From Trichomonas vaginalis G3 (Eukaryota; Parabasalia; Trichomonadida; Trichomonadidae): a stretch of DNA of 64,000 bases. Numbering within the stretch: position 1 is the stretch's first letter; each line of letters begins with the position of its first letter. This document shows positions 9,021 to 19,004 of the stretch, in pieces. Below the pieces are notes generated by a model. It worked only from the letters and a program-made list of their open reading frames with translations. It ran no database searches and was not told the origin of the DNA. The stretch covers positions 27,682,082 to 27,746,081 of the forward strand of contig NC_067207.1 of the NCBI RefSeq assembly GCF_026262505.1, written 5' to 3'. Both the position numbers and the translations under genes were made by a program.

Positions 9021-11054
9021 TTATTCATCATCTTGTTTCTTCTCGAACTCTTCAAACTCTTTAATAATCTTAGCATATTCTTTCTCGAACTGAACTAACT
9101 CAACATCGACCTTCTCACCATCATCTTCCTCTTCAGGAGCCTTTTCTTCTTCGCCTTCTGCCTGTCCTTCAGCCTTAACCTGCTCAGTCTTCTTGTTTCC
9201 TCCACCGCGAGCGTTGAATCTTTCTCTTGTCTGAGCAACGAACTTGTTCTGCTGCTCGACGAATGTTCTAAGCTGTTCCTCCTCGTTCGGGGCAGGGTTA
9301 GACATGAAGCTTGGCACCTGGAAGATCATTAAAGTGCCATCTCCACATCCGATACATAATAATTGGACTCCGGTCTTAGCTGTTCCAAATGCTAAGCTGG
9401 AGACTCTGCTACTGGCTACAGACTGCGAGAATAAGCATTCATGGGATTTGTCGAGGATTGACCAAACTTCGATATCACCGTTTTCTTTTCCAACAACGAA
9501 AACACTTGGTCTTGTAGGGCTGAATGCAACACAAGTAGCTGGATGATGTCTTGCTGCACTACGGAATAATTCTGTGACTTCATTTGTAAGATCTGCCAAA
9601 ACTACCTGGCATCTATCGCATCCAACGAAGAGTCCGTGGACAAATGGGTTCTCTACGAAACCTACAGCTGTATGGTACATCAGCTGTTGGCTGCTGGAGA
9701 TGTATGGGTTCTGACGGCCGATAACTGTCTTATCTGGGCCGTTAATCCAATTGAATGCACAAGCGTCACCGTATTCGGTAACGAAACGGCAATCACCTGT
9801 AAATGCTCCGTTGTTGTCCGTAAGTAAGCCGAAAATAGTACCTGGATAATAAATGTTTTCTTTGGCTGACTTGAAGAGGTTCATATTGAATGTTGGGAGC
9901 CATTCATTTGTTAGGGAAGCTCCTGGAAGGAGTGCATGAGTATTTGGTGCACATGTAGATTCATCAATGTCAATATCCCAAATAATGAGATGTCCATCGA
10001 CAGAAATTGTAGCAAATTGAGTTGTATTTTCGCATTGAACAACTTCACCGATACGAGTAAACTTTTGTGTCTTTGGTAAGAATTTAAGATCATAAACTGG
10101 TTGAGTGTGAGATTTTGATGGAGTAAGATTTGGTCCGAAGAATGTTGATGCATACTTCGGGTGGTAGAATGTAGAGAATGAATCTTCTGTTGAATATGAA
10201 GTTCTAAGATCAGCACTGATCTTTGTCTTTTCATCTGATATATCCCATAGTAATACTTGACCATTTTCACAACCACCAACAACAATGTTAGGGTTGTGAG
10301 GACAAAACTTAAAGCATAATACGACAGATGGAGATTCTAATACATATTGTGGATGTAAAATTGCCTGGAAGTTCCAGATGAAGATATGTTCAACTGGAGC
10401 ATTCGCAGATCGTTTCATATATTGATCAAACGAAGTAGATGAAGCAAATGAGATACCAACGGTTTCTTTCGAACCTGGCATCACATCGATGCATGTAACT
10501 GGGCTACTAAACCTAGCATCTTTAAGAGATAAGAATTCTTTGAGTTGTGAAACGCTGAATGATTTGACGAGAGAATCATCGCATGCTTTGAGATTTGCCA
10601 ATTGATCTTGAAAGACATCGGAGGATACATTTGATTCAAGTACAGGAGAGACTCTTTCGGCAATTTTATGGGCAAATTGCAAGAAATCTTCCTGCTCTTG
10701 AATAGATTGACGTAATTCGGGCAAAAACGTAACAGGAATTGTTTGTGCTGACGAATTTACTTTGCGACACCATGGGGTTTGCGAAGAGACTTCAGTTGTT
10801 TGTTCTGAGCTTTGAATCGCGCAATCTAAGGTTGCCCTTACTAAATCATAGTTAGGATCCTTAAATGAACGGTATTCAACGAGACCTTCTGTTCCTAAAT
10901 GTGAATCTCTGTCAACAAAATTTCGTTTTTTGTTTAATTCTTTTTGAGGTCGAGTAATTAAAAGTTGAAATAGATTTCGTGTATTTTGGACTGTTAGGAG
11001 CTTGACTTCCTCTTCAATTGTGAGAGGAGGAGCTGGAGCTTCTTCTTCAGTCAT
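9021..11054 (-). CDS. Axonemal inner-arm dynein intermediate chain (DNAI3/WDR63-like)
   Basis: This 677-residue WD-repeat protein resembles DNAI3/WDR63, the intermediate chain of inner-arm dynein I1/f (IC140 in Chlamydomonas), which regulates flagellar beating. The N-terminal half carries the family segment around residues 100-130 (S-S-A-Q-T-I-P-V-T) followed by a helical region. WD repeats run from about residue 185 to 600 with F-I-W-N-F, G-G-C-E-N-G-Q-V-L-L-W-D-I and L-I-I-W-D-I-D. The C-terminus is Glu/Lys-rich and probably disordered. I start it at the ATG at 11054 (M-T-E-E-E-A-P) because the open frame upstream contains no other ATG. At 677 residues it is shorter than animal homologues of about 890. 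Confidence 0.85.
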   Translation of the reverse strand: MTEEEAPAPPLTIEEEVKLLTVQNTRNLFQLLITRPQKELNKKRNFVDRDSHLGTEGLVEYRSFKDPNYDLVRATLDCAIQSSEQTTEVSSQTPWCRKVNSSAQTIPVTFLPELRQSIQEQEDFLQFAHKIAERVSPVLESNVSSDVFQDQLANLKACDDSLVKSFSVSQLKEFLSLKDARFSSPVTCIDVMPGSKETVGISFASSTSFDQYMKRSANAPVEHIFIWNFQAILHPQYVLESPSVVLCFKFCPHNPNIVVGGCENGQVLLWDISDEKTKISADLRTSYSTEDSFSTFYHPKYASTFFGPNLTPSKSHTQPVYDLKFLPKTQKFTRIGEVVQCENTTQFATISVDGHLIIWDIDIDESTCAPNTHALLPGASLTNEWLPTFNMNLFKSAKENIYYPGTIFGLLTDNNGAFTGDCRFVTEYGDACAFNWINGPDKTVIGRQNPYISSSQQLMYHTAVGFVENPFVHGLFVGCDRCQVVLADLTNEVTELFRSAARHHPATCVAFSPTRPSVFVVGKENGDIEVWSILDKSHECLFSQSVASSRVSSLAFGTAKTGVQLLCIGCGDGTLMIFQVPSFMSNPAPNEEEQLRTFVEQQNKFVAQTRERFNARGGGNKKTEQVKAEGQAEGEEEKAPEEEDDGEKVDVELVQFEKEYAKIIKEFEEFEKKQDDE

Positions 11055-11915
11055 TGAATTACCGTTTATTAGTTGTAAAGTTTTCAATTTGTTTCAAAAA
11101 ACGTATTTTTGTTCCAGTGATAATTTCAAGCAATCTTGGCTATGATTAGCACCTAATAGATAAGATCTCATTTGCGTATACACTACCTTTTAATGAATTG
11201 ATTTAAAAATGGAGCAATATTTAATTCAACTTGATAAATGATTTCCAGGATGAAATATAGATGTAAGAATGGAATTTTATGATAATTGGCTGGCTGTATA
11301 TATACTTATCAGTAAGTTTAAATTGCCCAGATTTCTCCCTTACTTTTGATACCAAATATATATCTCCAATAAGAAGCCTTAGCTAGGGTAGTACTATTTC
11401 AGTTTTTAAAACAATCCAATAGATAAAATCAAAATAAAATTGGAACAAAAATATTGATTTTTTGGATTAAATAGATATCAATCTCCCCTTATATATGTGT
11501 TCTAATAATATCTCTATAGATATCAGATGTAGTAGCGATTTTTTTAGAAGAGAAAAATCTTCGAATAAATTGTATTAAATTTTACATCGGGTAATTTAGC
11601 ATGAAGTAAAATCTAATCCTCTCATTATTAAATAAACATGACGGATTAATTTGCCGATTTTTTGAGTTCCAGATGTCAAACCGCTCGAATTTTAGAAACT
11701 TGTTGGGTTGAATTGCTTGTCATACTATTCTTCATAATAAGCTAAAAATTTTCCTCTGACGATAGCTAAATTTGAGAGATGATTCAAAATCTTTTTGGAA
11801 AAATCTTTTAAAAAAGTTACATTACTAAAGCGATAAAGGTTTGTTATCCTGATAGACTGGAAATTTAATGAAATATCAAAATCTGAAATCGTAAAATTGA
11901 CTGTCAAAAAGAAAA
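11055..11915. other. Divergent intergenic region
   Basis: This 860-base AT-rich region separates the divergent starts of the dynein intermediate chain gene and the SCAR gene and should contain both promoters. Short runs of T, A and ATAT occur throughout. An antisense open frame at 11725-11928 has shadow-like composition and is not counted. No repeat or RNA gene was recognised. Confidence 0.45.
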
Positions 11916-13220
11916 ATGTTTCCTGCAATTAGGCTTTCATCGTTCGAGGAGACCACCAAGCCCTCGATGCTCGATTCGGGCGACATCAATAAATGCATTG
12001 CCAACCTGGGATACTTCTACTCTATTGGTTTATTCAAGCAGATGTCCGAATTACAAAAATTATCAGCAACAATCTTTTTGGAACTCGAAAAAGACTTTAA
12101 TAAATTAAATGAAAGGATGGAAAACGTTTCCCAGCGCATTAACAATTTCAAGAGGACAGCTCAATCAGTCATTGCACAAAATCAAGCTATGTCCCCTCAA
12201 CAATTTGCAGAAAAGGCTTGCGTTCAAAACCAAATGCCAAATGTCAAGACTGCTACCGATGCAGATTTATCAAATGCCGATATTTTTGTCAAAGATTTAT
12301 TAGCTAAAACTTATCCAGCCCCAACACTTCAGCCATTTGCTTCTATCATTCCTAACTATGCTGAGTTAGATAAGCAGATCACTGATCCGAAACAATTCGA
12401 GCAACAGTACAGACAAGAACTTTTTGAGAAATACAAAGAACTCACACAGATTTCAGCCAAAAAGAAACGCCAAGCTGTCACTGTTCCAGAAAACAAAGAT
12501 GTTGACAAATCCTCAACCATGCTTCATGCTTATACAGAAACAATCGTTCCACCACCAGTTATATTACTTATTCCACCACCGCCAGGTCAGACATCTGGAT
12601 GGCGCGACAAAGCATTACAAGATATGCAGCACGCATCAACCAGTTCTGGTAGAGGTGTTAATACTACATTTGTTGCACCTCCGCCATCAATGGCTCCATC
12701 AGTCAGACCACGCGTACCAAATTTCAACGTACAGTCACCACAATTATCATCATTCCAGCCTCCTTTGAACTCATTGGAGCCATCTCCATCTCCAAGCTTT
12801 CCACCACTTCCGCCGCCAATGAAACCACAGAGTTTCGCTGCTATTCCACCTCCAGGAGCACTTCCACCACCTCCACCTCCCCCACCACCGCCTCCAAAGG
12901 CTCCAGGTGGTGGTTCACTTCCTCCTCCACCTCCAGCGGCTTCTCCTGGTATTGCTGCACCTCCTCCATCTACGCCGGCACCAACAAACCAAGGACCTCT
13001 GCCTGGCGCACCAAGAGGACATCTCGATCTCATCAAAGCAGGTGGATTCAAGCTTAAACCTGTCAAGAAAGAAGATGTTAAACCTGTTAATGAAGATGTC
13101 GATCCTAACTCTCTATCTATTGGTGAATTACTCGCGAAAGTTGCAAAGGTTAGAGAAGATACGAAATTATCCGATGATGATGAGAATGGTGATGACGAAG
13201 AAGACTCCGAAGATTGGTAA
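11916..13220 (+). CDS. SCAR/WAVE actin nucleation-promoting factor
   Basis: This 434-residue protein has the full SCAR/WAVE plan and should activate the Arp2/3 complex at the cell edge, relevant to the amoeboid adhesion of trichomonads. Residues 20-100 are the SCAR homology domain: a helical stretch (I-A-N-L-G, A-T-I-F-L-E-L-E) leading to R-M-E-N-V-S-Q-R-I. Residues 210-365 are proline-rich with runs of up to about ten prolines, the profilin and SH3 binding region. A WH2 motif (G-H-L-D-L-I-K-A-G-G-F-K-L) lies near 370-385, a central helix near 400-412 (S-I-G-E-L-L-A-K-V), and an acidic tail ends in D-S-E-D-W, the Arp2/3-binding tryptophan. The ATG at 11916 gives the complete domain. Confidence 0.88.
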   Translation: MFPAIRLSSFEETTKPSMLDSGDINKCIANLGYFYSIGLFKQMSELQKLSATIFLELEKDFNKLNERMENVSQRINNFKRTAQSVIAQNQAMSPQQFAEKACVQNQMPNVKTATDADLSNADIFVKDLLAKTYPAPTLQPFASIIPNYAELDKQITDPKQFEQQYRQELFEKYKELTQISAKKKRQAVTVPENKDVDKSSTMLHAYTETIVPPPVILLIPPPPGQTSGWRDKALQDMQHASTSSGRGVNTTFVAPPPSMAPSVRPRVPNFNVQSPQLSSFQPPLNSLEPSPSPSFPPLPPPMKPQSFAAIPPPGALPPPPPPPPPPPKAPGGGSLPPPPPAASPGIAAPPPSTPAPTNQGPLPGAPRGHLDLIKAGGFKLKPVKKEDVKPVNEDVDPNSLSIGELLAKVAKVREDTKLSDDDENGDDEEDSEDW

Positions 13221-13779
13221 AATAAATCTTACGGTCATTTTCACCAAATTATTTTATATTATTATTTTTATTAGCTTTTTTAGCATTTTTATACATGTGT
13301 ATTCTTATGAACATTTGAGTGTTAGTTTTGCATCTTTATTAGCTTAAGAAAAAAGATATTTTTTTTTTATAGGCTTCCACTTGATTATGATTTGTGTTCT
13401 AACATATATTTGTAGCAAAATGTGTTATGTTTTGTTGAATCTGCAGTCGAAAATATTTTTGAATAAAAAAAAATTTCAAATCCAAAGAATGACACTCCTT
13501 TTGTTGTCCATTTCACTCTTTGTAATAAAGAAATATTAAACATATGTGAATTGTTCAACAATGGAATGTATGAATTAAGGTATTGAACAATAATTTAGAA
13601 AGTATATTTAAGTTACCCAGGTGTCAGATATTGAAAAAAATGTATTCTTTATCAAAAAGAAGGAAAACATATTTTACTCTATAATATTAAAAGATCAAAT
13701 ATCAAGTGATATCAGGTAATTAATACAATTAAATGAAGTGGCTTATAAATAAATCGAAAATTTCAATTTTTGATGCCAT
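13221..13779. other. Convergent intergenic region
   Basis: This stretch lies between the 3' ends of the SCAR and Rab genes. It is AT-rich with poly-T and poly-A tracts and gives no sign of a further gene. Confidence 0.5.
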
Positions 13780-14358
13780 TTAGCAGCAAGCTTTTTCGGG
13801 TTGATTATTTTGTGGAATTATTGGTTTTTCCGGTACATCTTTGACTTTGCACTTGAATCCAATTCCATGTTTAGCCACTGAATAAAATAATTCTTTAATT
13901 CCTATGTCTTTCTTTGCAGAAACTTGAATATAATCGACCACTTGGATTTTATCTATTTCACTTGCTTCCACTTCAAATTCTAAATCACATTTGTTACCGG
14001 CTAAAACCACAGGAACATCAGGAGGACAATTATCCTTGATTAAATCAAGCCACGAGGGTAAAGACTTAAATGAGTCAAGACTATCAAGTGCAAAAGTTAG
14101 TATTATCACATGAGCATCTCTAAAATAATTAACTGCTAAAGATCTAAACTTTTCTTGCCCAGCAGTATCCCATATTCGTATTTTGCATTCCGAGCCATCT
14201 ATATCTATTTTAATATTCGAGTATGTTGCTCCAAGAGTTGAGGTTGTTTCAAACGTTGGCTCCATATGAATCATTGTTTGCACAATAGATGTCTTACCAA
14301 CACCACTGTCGCCAATGATTGCTGCTTTAATATAACGGTCATCGTTACAAGAACTCAT
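13780..14358 (-). CDS. Rab-family small GTPase
   Basis: This 192-residue GTPase should direct vesicle traffic. All nucleotide-binding motifs are present: P-loop G-D-S-G-V-G-K-T at about residues 16-23, switch II W-D-T-A-G-Q-E near 62-68, N-K-C-D near 120 and S-A-K near 148. The Rab-type F-R-S-L motif follows switch II. The protein ends in two cysteines (A-C-C), a double geranylgeranylation site for membrane attachment. The threonine-rich switch I region (T-S-T-L-G-A-T-Y) differs from common Rabs, so I do not assign a subclass; trichomonads have very many Rab paralogues. Confidence 0.93.
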   Translation of the reverse strand: MSSCNDDRYIKAAIIGDSGVGKTSIVQTMIHMEPTFETTSTLGATYSNIKIDIDGSECKIRIWDTAGQEKFRSLAVNYFRDAHVIILTFALDSLDSFKSLPSWLDLIKDNCPPDVPVVLAGNKCDLEFEVEASEIDKIQVVDYIQVSAKKDIGIKELFYSVAKHGIGFKCKVKDVPEKPIIPQNNQPEKACC

Positions 14359-14979
14359 TTATTTTTTGATTGGGAAATAAAATTAATTTCAATTTGATTT
14401 GAATTACTGGCGTGTACAACATATGTCAGATATTAATATTTTAATAATTTCAGGATGAACGATACCTTCTTAACTTTTTTTTATCTGATCATTTTGTGAA
14501 GAAAAATAAACAATTATCGTTCGTCTGATTATTTTTAATTCAAATATTGTTCGGCAATGGGTTCAAATCTCATCGTTTGCAAGCTAGTGTTCTACGCTTC
14601 ATATTGCTTCACATAGTCTCGCCAAACGCACAATCATTGATTACCTTATAAAAGTTCATTAATTTTTGTCATGTTGGTGAAGCAAAATTTATATGGCAAT
14701 TTCCATATCTAATAATAGAACCTAATTTGGCGCCATATTCACATACTGTTTTTAAAATAATTTTTGGATTTCGTTAACCAAAAAGCTCCAAAATTTAATT
14801 TATGAAATTTCATTAAAAATCAAATAGTTATTACATGCTGCTGCATTATATCAATTTTCTTAACTCCTAAGTCTATAAAACTCAAACGAGATAACATTGC
14901 AGTCATGTTAGTCTGATTATTTTCCGAAGAAAAATAAACAATTATAAATGTCAAATTTGTTTTTCTGACAAATCTTCGA
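14359..14979. other. Divergent intergenic region
   Basis: This 620-base AT-rich region lies between the divergent starts of the Rab and Vps41-like genes and should hold both promoters. A tRNA-like T-arm occurs at about 14564-14582, but no acceptor or anticodon arm can be built around it. Two similar segments reading gaagaaaaataaacaatta occur near 14498 and 14926, a direct repeat of unknown meaning. Confidence 0.45.
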
Positions 14980-17298
14980 ATGCAAAATGTTTATCTAAAA
15001 TTTGAGCCTATCTGCGAAGAATCTATTGAAAAAATCAAGGATGGAAGTCGTGTATTAGCAATAACTGTTGCAAATGACAAAACAAATAGCTGTAAAATCA
15101 TTTTTTCGAGCAGTAATGGTTATTTATTCATTGGTGATATACTTGCGACAAGAAAACTTATCACCATTAAATTTGATAATCCTGTTCAAAGCATTTCTTG
15201 CAATCGTTCTGGTGATCTCATCCTTATTACATTTTTCAATAAAGAAATCGCGATATATGATATAGATGCCATTTATTCTTTATTCAAATCATCAGATATT
15301 ATGAAAGCACAAGAAATTAATTTAGCCCGATTGTTTTATTACGCTAAACATTCATCAGATATTACTTATGCAGCAATTAACTCAGAAATAACTAAGAAAG
15401 ACAAAGTATCATTTGCTTTTTCAGATAGCGCAGGAAATATATGCACATATTATCAGCAATTGTTTATTGGAGGAACAACAACAATTATTTCGACAAATGA
15501 GCCTGGTGTTACAAATATAAAGTGGGATCATAACACTATAGTGTGGTCCACTTCATTGTCTATCGGATCTTACGATGTTTACACTAAAACAAAAAATTTG
15601 ATTTTTAGTTCAACATCTTCAAAGCCATCCTTCTCAACAACTACGAATTTTACATTTCTCAATCAGAAAACTCTTTGTTCCTCGTTCGGAACTTACTTTT
15701 TACAAACTAATTTCGATCCATTTAATACAATGACGATAAATACGGGATTCCCGATAGTTTCAATGGCCATTTCATCACTATCAACACTCCAAATTGTCAA
15801 GAAAGACGAGAAAATGATTTTCCTTATTGATAATCCAAGTTATTTCGCAGATGAAAAATTACCTTTAGAATTTGACCAAATACATTCAAACCCAACAATC
15901 CTCGCAACCAATAGACCAGAAGTATTCGTTTGCGAAGTGAATGGACAGATATTTTCGGTCACATTTCTGTCATGGGCCGAAAGATTACTAAATACTAAGA
16001 CATGCGAGTCAGATTTCGAATTAATATGCGAACAGATCGATAAAATGACTCCTTTCCCGTCAGATGAAGAAAGATTGAGCACGATTTTCACAACAATAAA
16101 TCATTTTCTTCAAATTAACTCAACGGAGTACGCTTTGAAGATCTGTATGAAGAATCTACACTATGATGATGCAGAAGAATGGGATTCTGCCATAGAAGAG
16201 TTCGACAAATTCGGCAGAATTCAAGATATTTTGAGAATTGTCCCTGTTGACGAATTAAGAGAGAAAACGCCAAGGGTATGTGATATACTTCTCAGTCTCA
16301 TTGATACTGATATGGAAAGATTCTTCCATGTTTTCGAAATTTTATTTTCAGGAGATATCTCAAAAGAAGTTTTCTCTAAACTGCAAAAGATCGATAGATT
16401 GATCGAATCTATATCCAACTCGACCTATAACAACCCGATATTTAATATTCCTTTGGTATTAATTTATCAAAATTTGGGACAACATGAATCTGCATTGAAA
16501 CACACCATGCAGGGTGGATATAGAGATTTCTTTAAGTACGTTCGCAACTATAATATGTGGAAATTCTGCTTGCCAAACGTAAAAAGAATTTTCGCAACTT
16601 ACGGTGACAGTTTTGTAGAATTTCTGATCACAGAAATAGAGCACTTCCCTCCAGAAGACGTCATACAAAACTATTTGCAAGACCAAGCTTCGGATAACAC
16701 GAACGAATTATTATATCGTTACATGAGAGCTTTAAGGTACAATGAGATACCAATTCCTACAAGATATAATATGCTCCTTATTTCCCTTTATCTCAAACAT
16801 CGTAGTCCTGAAAGTTTGGACATTTTGAAAACTTGCAAATTTGATGACGCTCATGACATCTTGAAAGTCAAAGAAGATGCACATACAAATGGTATGTATA
16901 GAGAAGAAGCGTATATTTTGATGAAAGGAGGCAGAACTGTCGACGGATTAAAGATTCATTTAGATTTCATCAAAGTTCCTGAAGAAGCAGTTGATTACGC
17001 CTTAAGATGTGGTGAACAGGATGTTTGGAAGGTATTACTCCAAAGATCTCAAGAAGAACCGTTCAGAACTTATATGTTAGGAAATCTGTTGGACTTAAGT
17101 AACTATCTGAAGTTCTTCGATAGTATACAAGGTGATCTGGATAGCAAGGCATGGTCTGCTGTTCAAAATAGCCTCAATGAGTTCAAGAGACAAAATAATA
17201 TCCTAAAGTATATTGATCAGATTGTTTCTCGAGCCGCATTCGAAAGATTCGAAACTCAAAGGAAGAAACTCAGACGCGGAAAGAGAATCAAAAATTAA
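14980..17298 (+). CDS. Vps41-like HOPS tethering subunit
   Basis: This 772-residue protein has an N-terminal beta-propeller (about residues 20-330) and a C-terminal alpha-solenoid with clathrin-heavy-chain-like repeats (about 400-740). That is the plan of HOPS/CORVET subunits, which tether late endosomes and lysosomes. Details favour Vps41: an I-x-W-D-H-N-T-I-V-W-S strand pair followed by I-G-S-Y-D-V-Y near residue 195, and S-W-A-E-R-L-L near 330 at the propeller-solenoid junction. It ends in a basic tail (K-K-L-R-R-G-K-R) and lacks the RING domain found at the C-terminus of animal Vps41. Other HOPS subunits such as Vps18 or Vps39 are the main alternatives. Confidence 0.68.
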   Translation: MQNVYLKFEPICEESIEKIKDGSRVLAITVANDKTNSCKIIFSSSNGYLFIGDILATRKLITIKFDNPVQSISCNRSGDLILITFFNKEIAIYDIDAIYSLFKSSDIMKAQEINLARLFYYAKHSSDITYAAINSEITKKDKVSFAFSDSAGNICTYYQQLFIGGTTTIISTNEPGVTNIKWDHNTIVWSTSLSIGSYDVYTKTKNLIFSSTSSKPSFSTTTNFTFLNQKTLCSSFGTYFLQTNFDPFNTMTINTGFPIVSMAISSLSTLQIVKKDEKMIFLIDNPSYFADEKLPLEFDQIHSNPTILATNRPEVFVCEVNGQIFSVTFLSWAERLLNTKTCESDFELICEQIDKMTPFPSDEERLSTIFTTINHFLQINSTEYALKICMKNLHYDDAEEWDSAIEEFDKFGRIQDILRIVPVDELREKTPRVCDILLSLIDTDMERFFHVFEILFSGDISKEVFSKLQKIDRLIESISNSTYNNPIFNIPLVLIYQNLGQHESALKHTMQGGYRDFFKYVRNYNMWKFCLPNVKRIFATYGDSFVEFLITEIEHFPPEDVIQNYLQDQASDNTNELLYRYMRALRYNEIPIPTRYNMLLISLYLKHRSPESLDILKTCKFDDAHDILKVKEDAHTNGMYREEAYILMKGGRTVDGLKIHLDFIKVPEEAVDYALRCGEQDVWKVLLQRSQEEPFRTYMLGNLLDLSNYLKFFDSIQGDLDSKAWSAVQNSLNEFKRQNNILKYIDQIVSRAAFERFETQRKKLRRGKRIKN

Positions 17299-17553
17299 TT
17301 AATAAATTTTGTTTGTTTTACGTTTATATATAACTATCTATTTTGAAGTAAGTTTAAATTTGCTTGAATTTTGGGTAATAAGTTCAAAAATTAAAAATTT
17401 TGAAATTCATATTTACTCAAATCTAATTTTTAAACAAATAAGTCAAATATCTATATAATGTATATTATGATTTTATTATTAAAAAGACAAATAATATAGT
17501 GGATTTTTCCCTCCATTAACGACGATAGAACGGTTTTGGTCGACCTTTTCGAG

Positions 17554-18037
17554 ATGTCTGCTGATAAAGCCTGATGCTGCAGCTCCAGCTCCAGCTGAAC
17601 AAACAACAACTGGCAAGAAGGATGTCCAGCTTGGCCCAGTTAAGCGCGATGGTGAAATCGTTATGGGTGTTGCTCACATCTATGCTTCTAAGAACGATAC
17701 ATTCGTCCATGTTACAGATCTTTCTGGCTCAGAAACACTTGCTCGCTGCACAGGTGGTATCGCCGTTCGTGCTCAGCGTGATGAGGCTACACCATACGCT
17801 GCTATGCTTGCCGCTCAGGCCGTTGCTGCCCGTCTGAAGGAGCTCGGCGTTGATGGCGTTCACATCAAGTTCCGTGGTGAAGGTGGTTCATCCCGCCGCC
17901 TCCCAGCTCAGGGTGCCCAATCAGCTCTCCGTGCCCTCGCTCGTGCTGGTGTTAAGATTGGCCGTATCGAAGATGTTACACCACTTCCACACGATTCCAC
18001 TCGCAGGAAGGGTGGTCGCCGTGGTCGCCGCCTTTAA
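17554..18037 (+). CDS. Small-subunit ribosomal protein uS11 (RPS14), apparent frameshift near the start
   Basis: The protein is a standard eukaryotic uS11, which lies on the platform of the 40S subunit near the mRNA exit. It carries the family blocks [21 protein letters not shown] and the invariant basic C-terminus ending R-R-G-R-R-L. The best start is the ATG at 17554 (M-S-A-D-K), which sits just after a short leader, as is usual in trichomonads. That frame meets TGA after six codons. The conserved reading frame continues one register over from about 17570 (P-D-A-A-A-P-A-P) to the stop at 18037. The A-run at 17566-17568 could be under-called by two bases. An internal in-frame ATG lies at 17663. 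Codon use is strongly C/G-ending, as expected for high expression. Confidence 0.85.
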
Positions 18038-18352
18038 ACGCTTCAATATACTTAAAATCAATATCATTTGTAAAGCAATTTACGAAAATACGAAAATTTA
18101 CATAATTCATACTACATAAATTTATTGAGTTATTTCTTTCATAATTTATATCAAAAAAAAATTATCAACAAATTAATAATTAAGATTTGAGCTCTCTTAA
18201 TGGAAAATTCTGCTTTGGTTCTGTCTTTTAATCCTTTAATTAAAAAAAAAATATGAAAAAAATATATTGGATTTAAAAACAAAATTAAACTATTTAAAGC
18301 AAGATAGATTATGTATTGTTTGAGTTAGTCTAATTGCCGCATGAATTTTTAT
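18038..18352. other. Convergent intergenic region
   Basis: This AT-rich spacer lies between the 3' ends of the uS11 and ubiquitin-like genes. It has A-runs near 18153 and 18242. Nothing else is seen. Confidence 0.5.
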
Positions 18353-18604
18353 TTAAGCTGGTCTATGTTTGTCGGTGATTTGGATATCGTGAGGTCCTTC
18401 TTCAGTTAAGAATTCTTCAAGAGCAAGATCTGATTCTCTGTACTGGCCATCATAAATGAAAGTGAGCTGGCGAGGATTTGAATCTGTTTCTTCAGCAACT
18501 GCTTGAAGGACATCGAAAACAGACTGATCTGGTTCGAATTCCTTTTCTATGCTTCCACCTTCGAGTTTGTTGTATTTAATCTTGAGCTTAAAAATATCAC
18601 ACAT
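18353..18604 (-). CDS. Small ubiquitin-like protein
   Basis: From the ATG at 18604 this is an 83-residue protein starting M-C-D-I-F-K-L-K-I-K-Y. The pattern of a beta hairpin, then a helix (V-F-D-V-L-Q-A-V-A-E-E), then Q-L-T-F-I-Y-D-G and a final I-Q-I-T strand fits a ubiquitin fold. It ends in R-P-A rather than di-glycine, so it is unlikely to be conjugated and more likely acts as a binding module. An ATG further upstream (18667) would add 21 residues of poor composition; I prefer the shorter form because the fold starts right after the second ATG. I cannot name a specific family. Confidence 0.6.
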   Translation of the reverse strand: MCDIFKLKIKYNKLEGGSIEKEFEPDQSVFDVLQAVAEETDSNPRQLTFIYDGQYRESDLALEEFLTEEGPHDIQITDKHRPA

Positions 18605-19004
18605 GGAATAAATGTCACTTTTTATAAGAAATTTACCAAAACATAATTTTTTAGTCAAAATTTTCATATAATTCGATATAATTTCATATGTTCATCATTA
18701 AGGCAATATTTTAAATGATTTGAAGATTTCTGTTTTTAAATTTATATTCAAAAATTATCTAATTATTTTTTTTGATTTTTTCTTTTTTTATAATTTCGAA
18801 ATATTTAGAAGCTTTTGGAAACGACCAATATTTAACAATAATTTTAAACATTCTGAAAACCAAATAACTTCTGTTTGAAACAAAAGTTTCAATTATTGAA
18901 AAATTTTATAAGACACTGACAGCTCAAAGAATCTTCCAACAGAATAACAACATTAATTATAATAAAACCTTCTATTCGCGAGAGAAAGTTTCAAAAATTT
19001 TGTA
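18605..19004. other. Divergent promoter region
   Basis: This AT-rich region lies between the divergent starts of the ubiquitin-like gene and the ankyrin gene and has long T-rich runs near 18766-18790. It should hold both promoters. No specific element could be assigned with confidence. Confidence 0.4.

Noticed and set aside
11055-11087. Longer N-terminus for the dynein intermediate chain
   Set aside because: The extension would have to begin at TTG; the ATG at 11054 starts a family-like acidic N-terminus.
12587-13066. Long glycine-rich open frame on the minus strand
   Set aside because: It is the antisense of the proline-rich region of the SCAR gene and reflects its codon bias.
14564-14582. 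tRNA-like T-arm (ATGGG TTCAAAT CTCAT) upstream of the Vps41-like gene
   Set aside because: The five-base stem and seven-base loop are convincing, but the following seven bases find no partner upstream to form an acceptor stem, and no anticodon or D-arm can be drawn on either strand.
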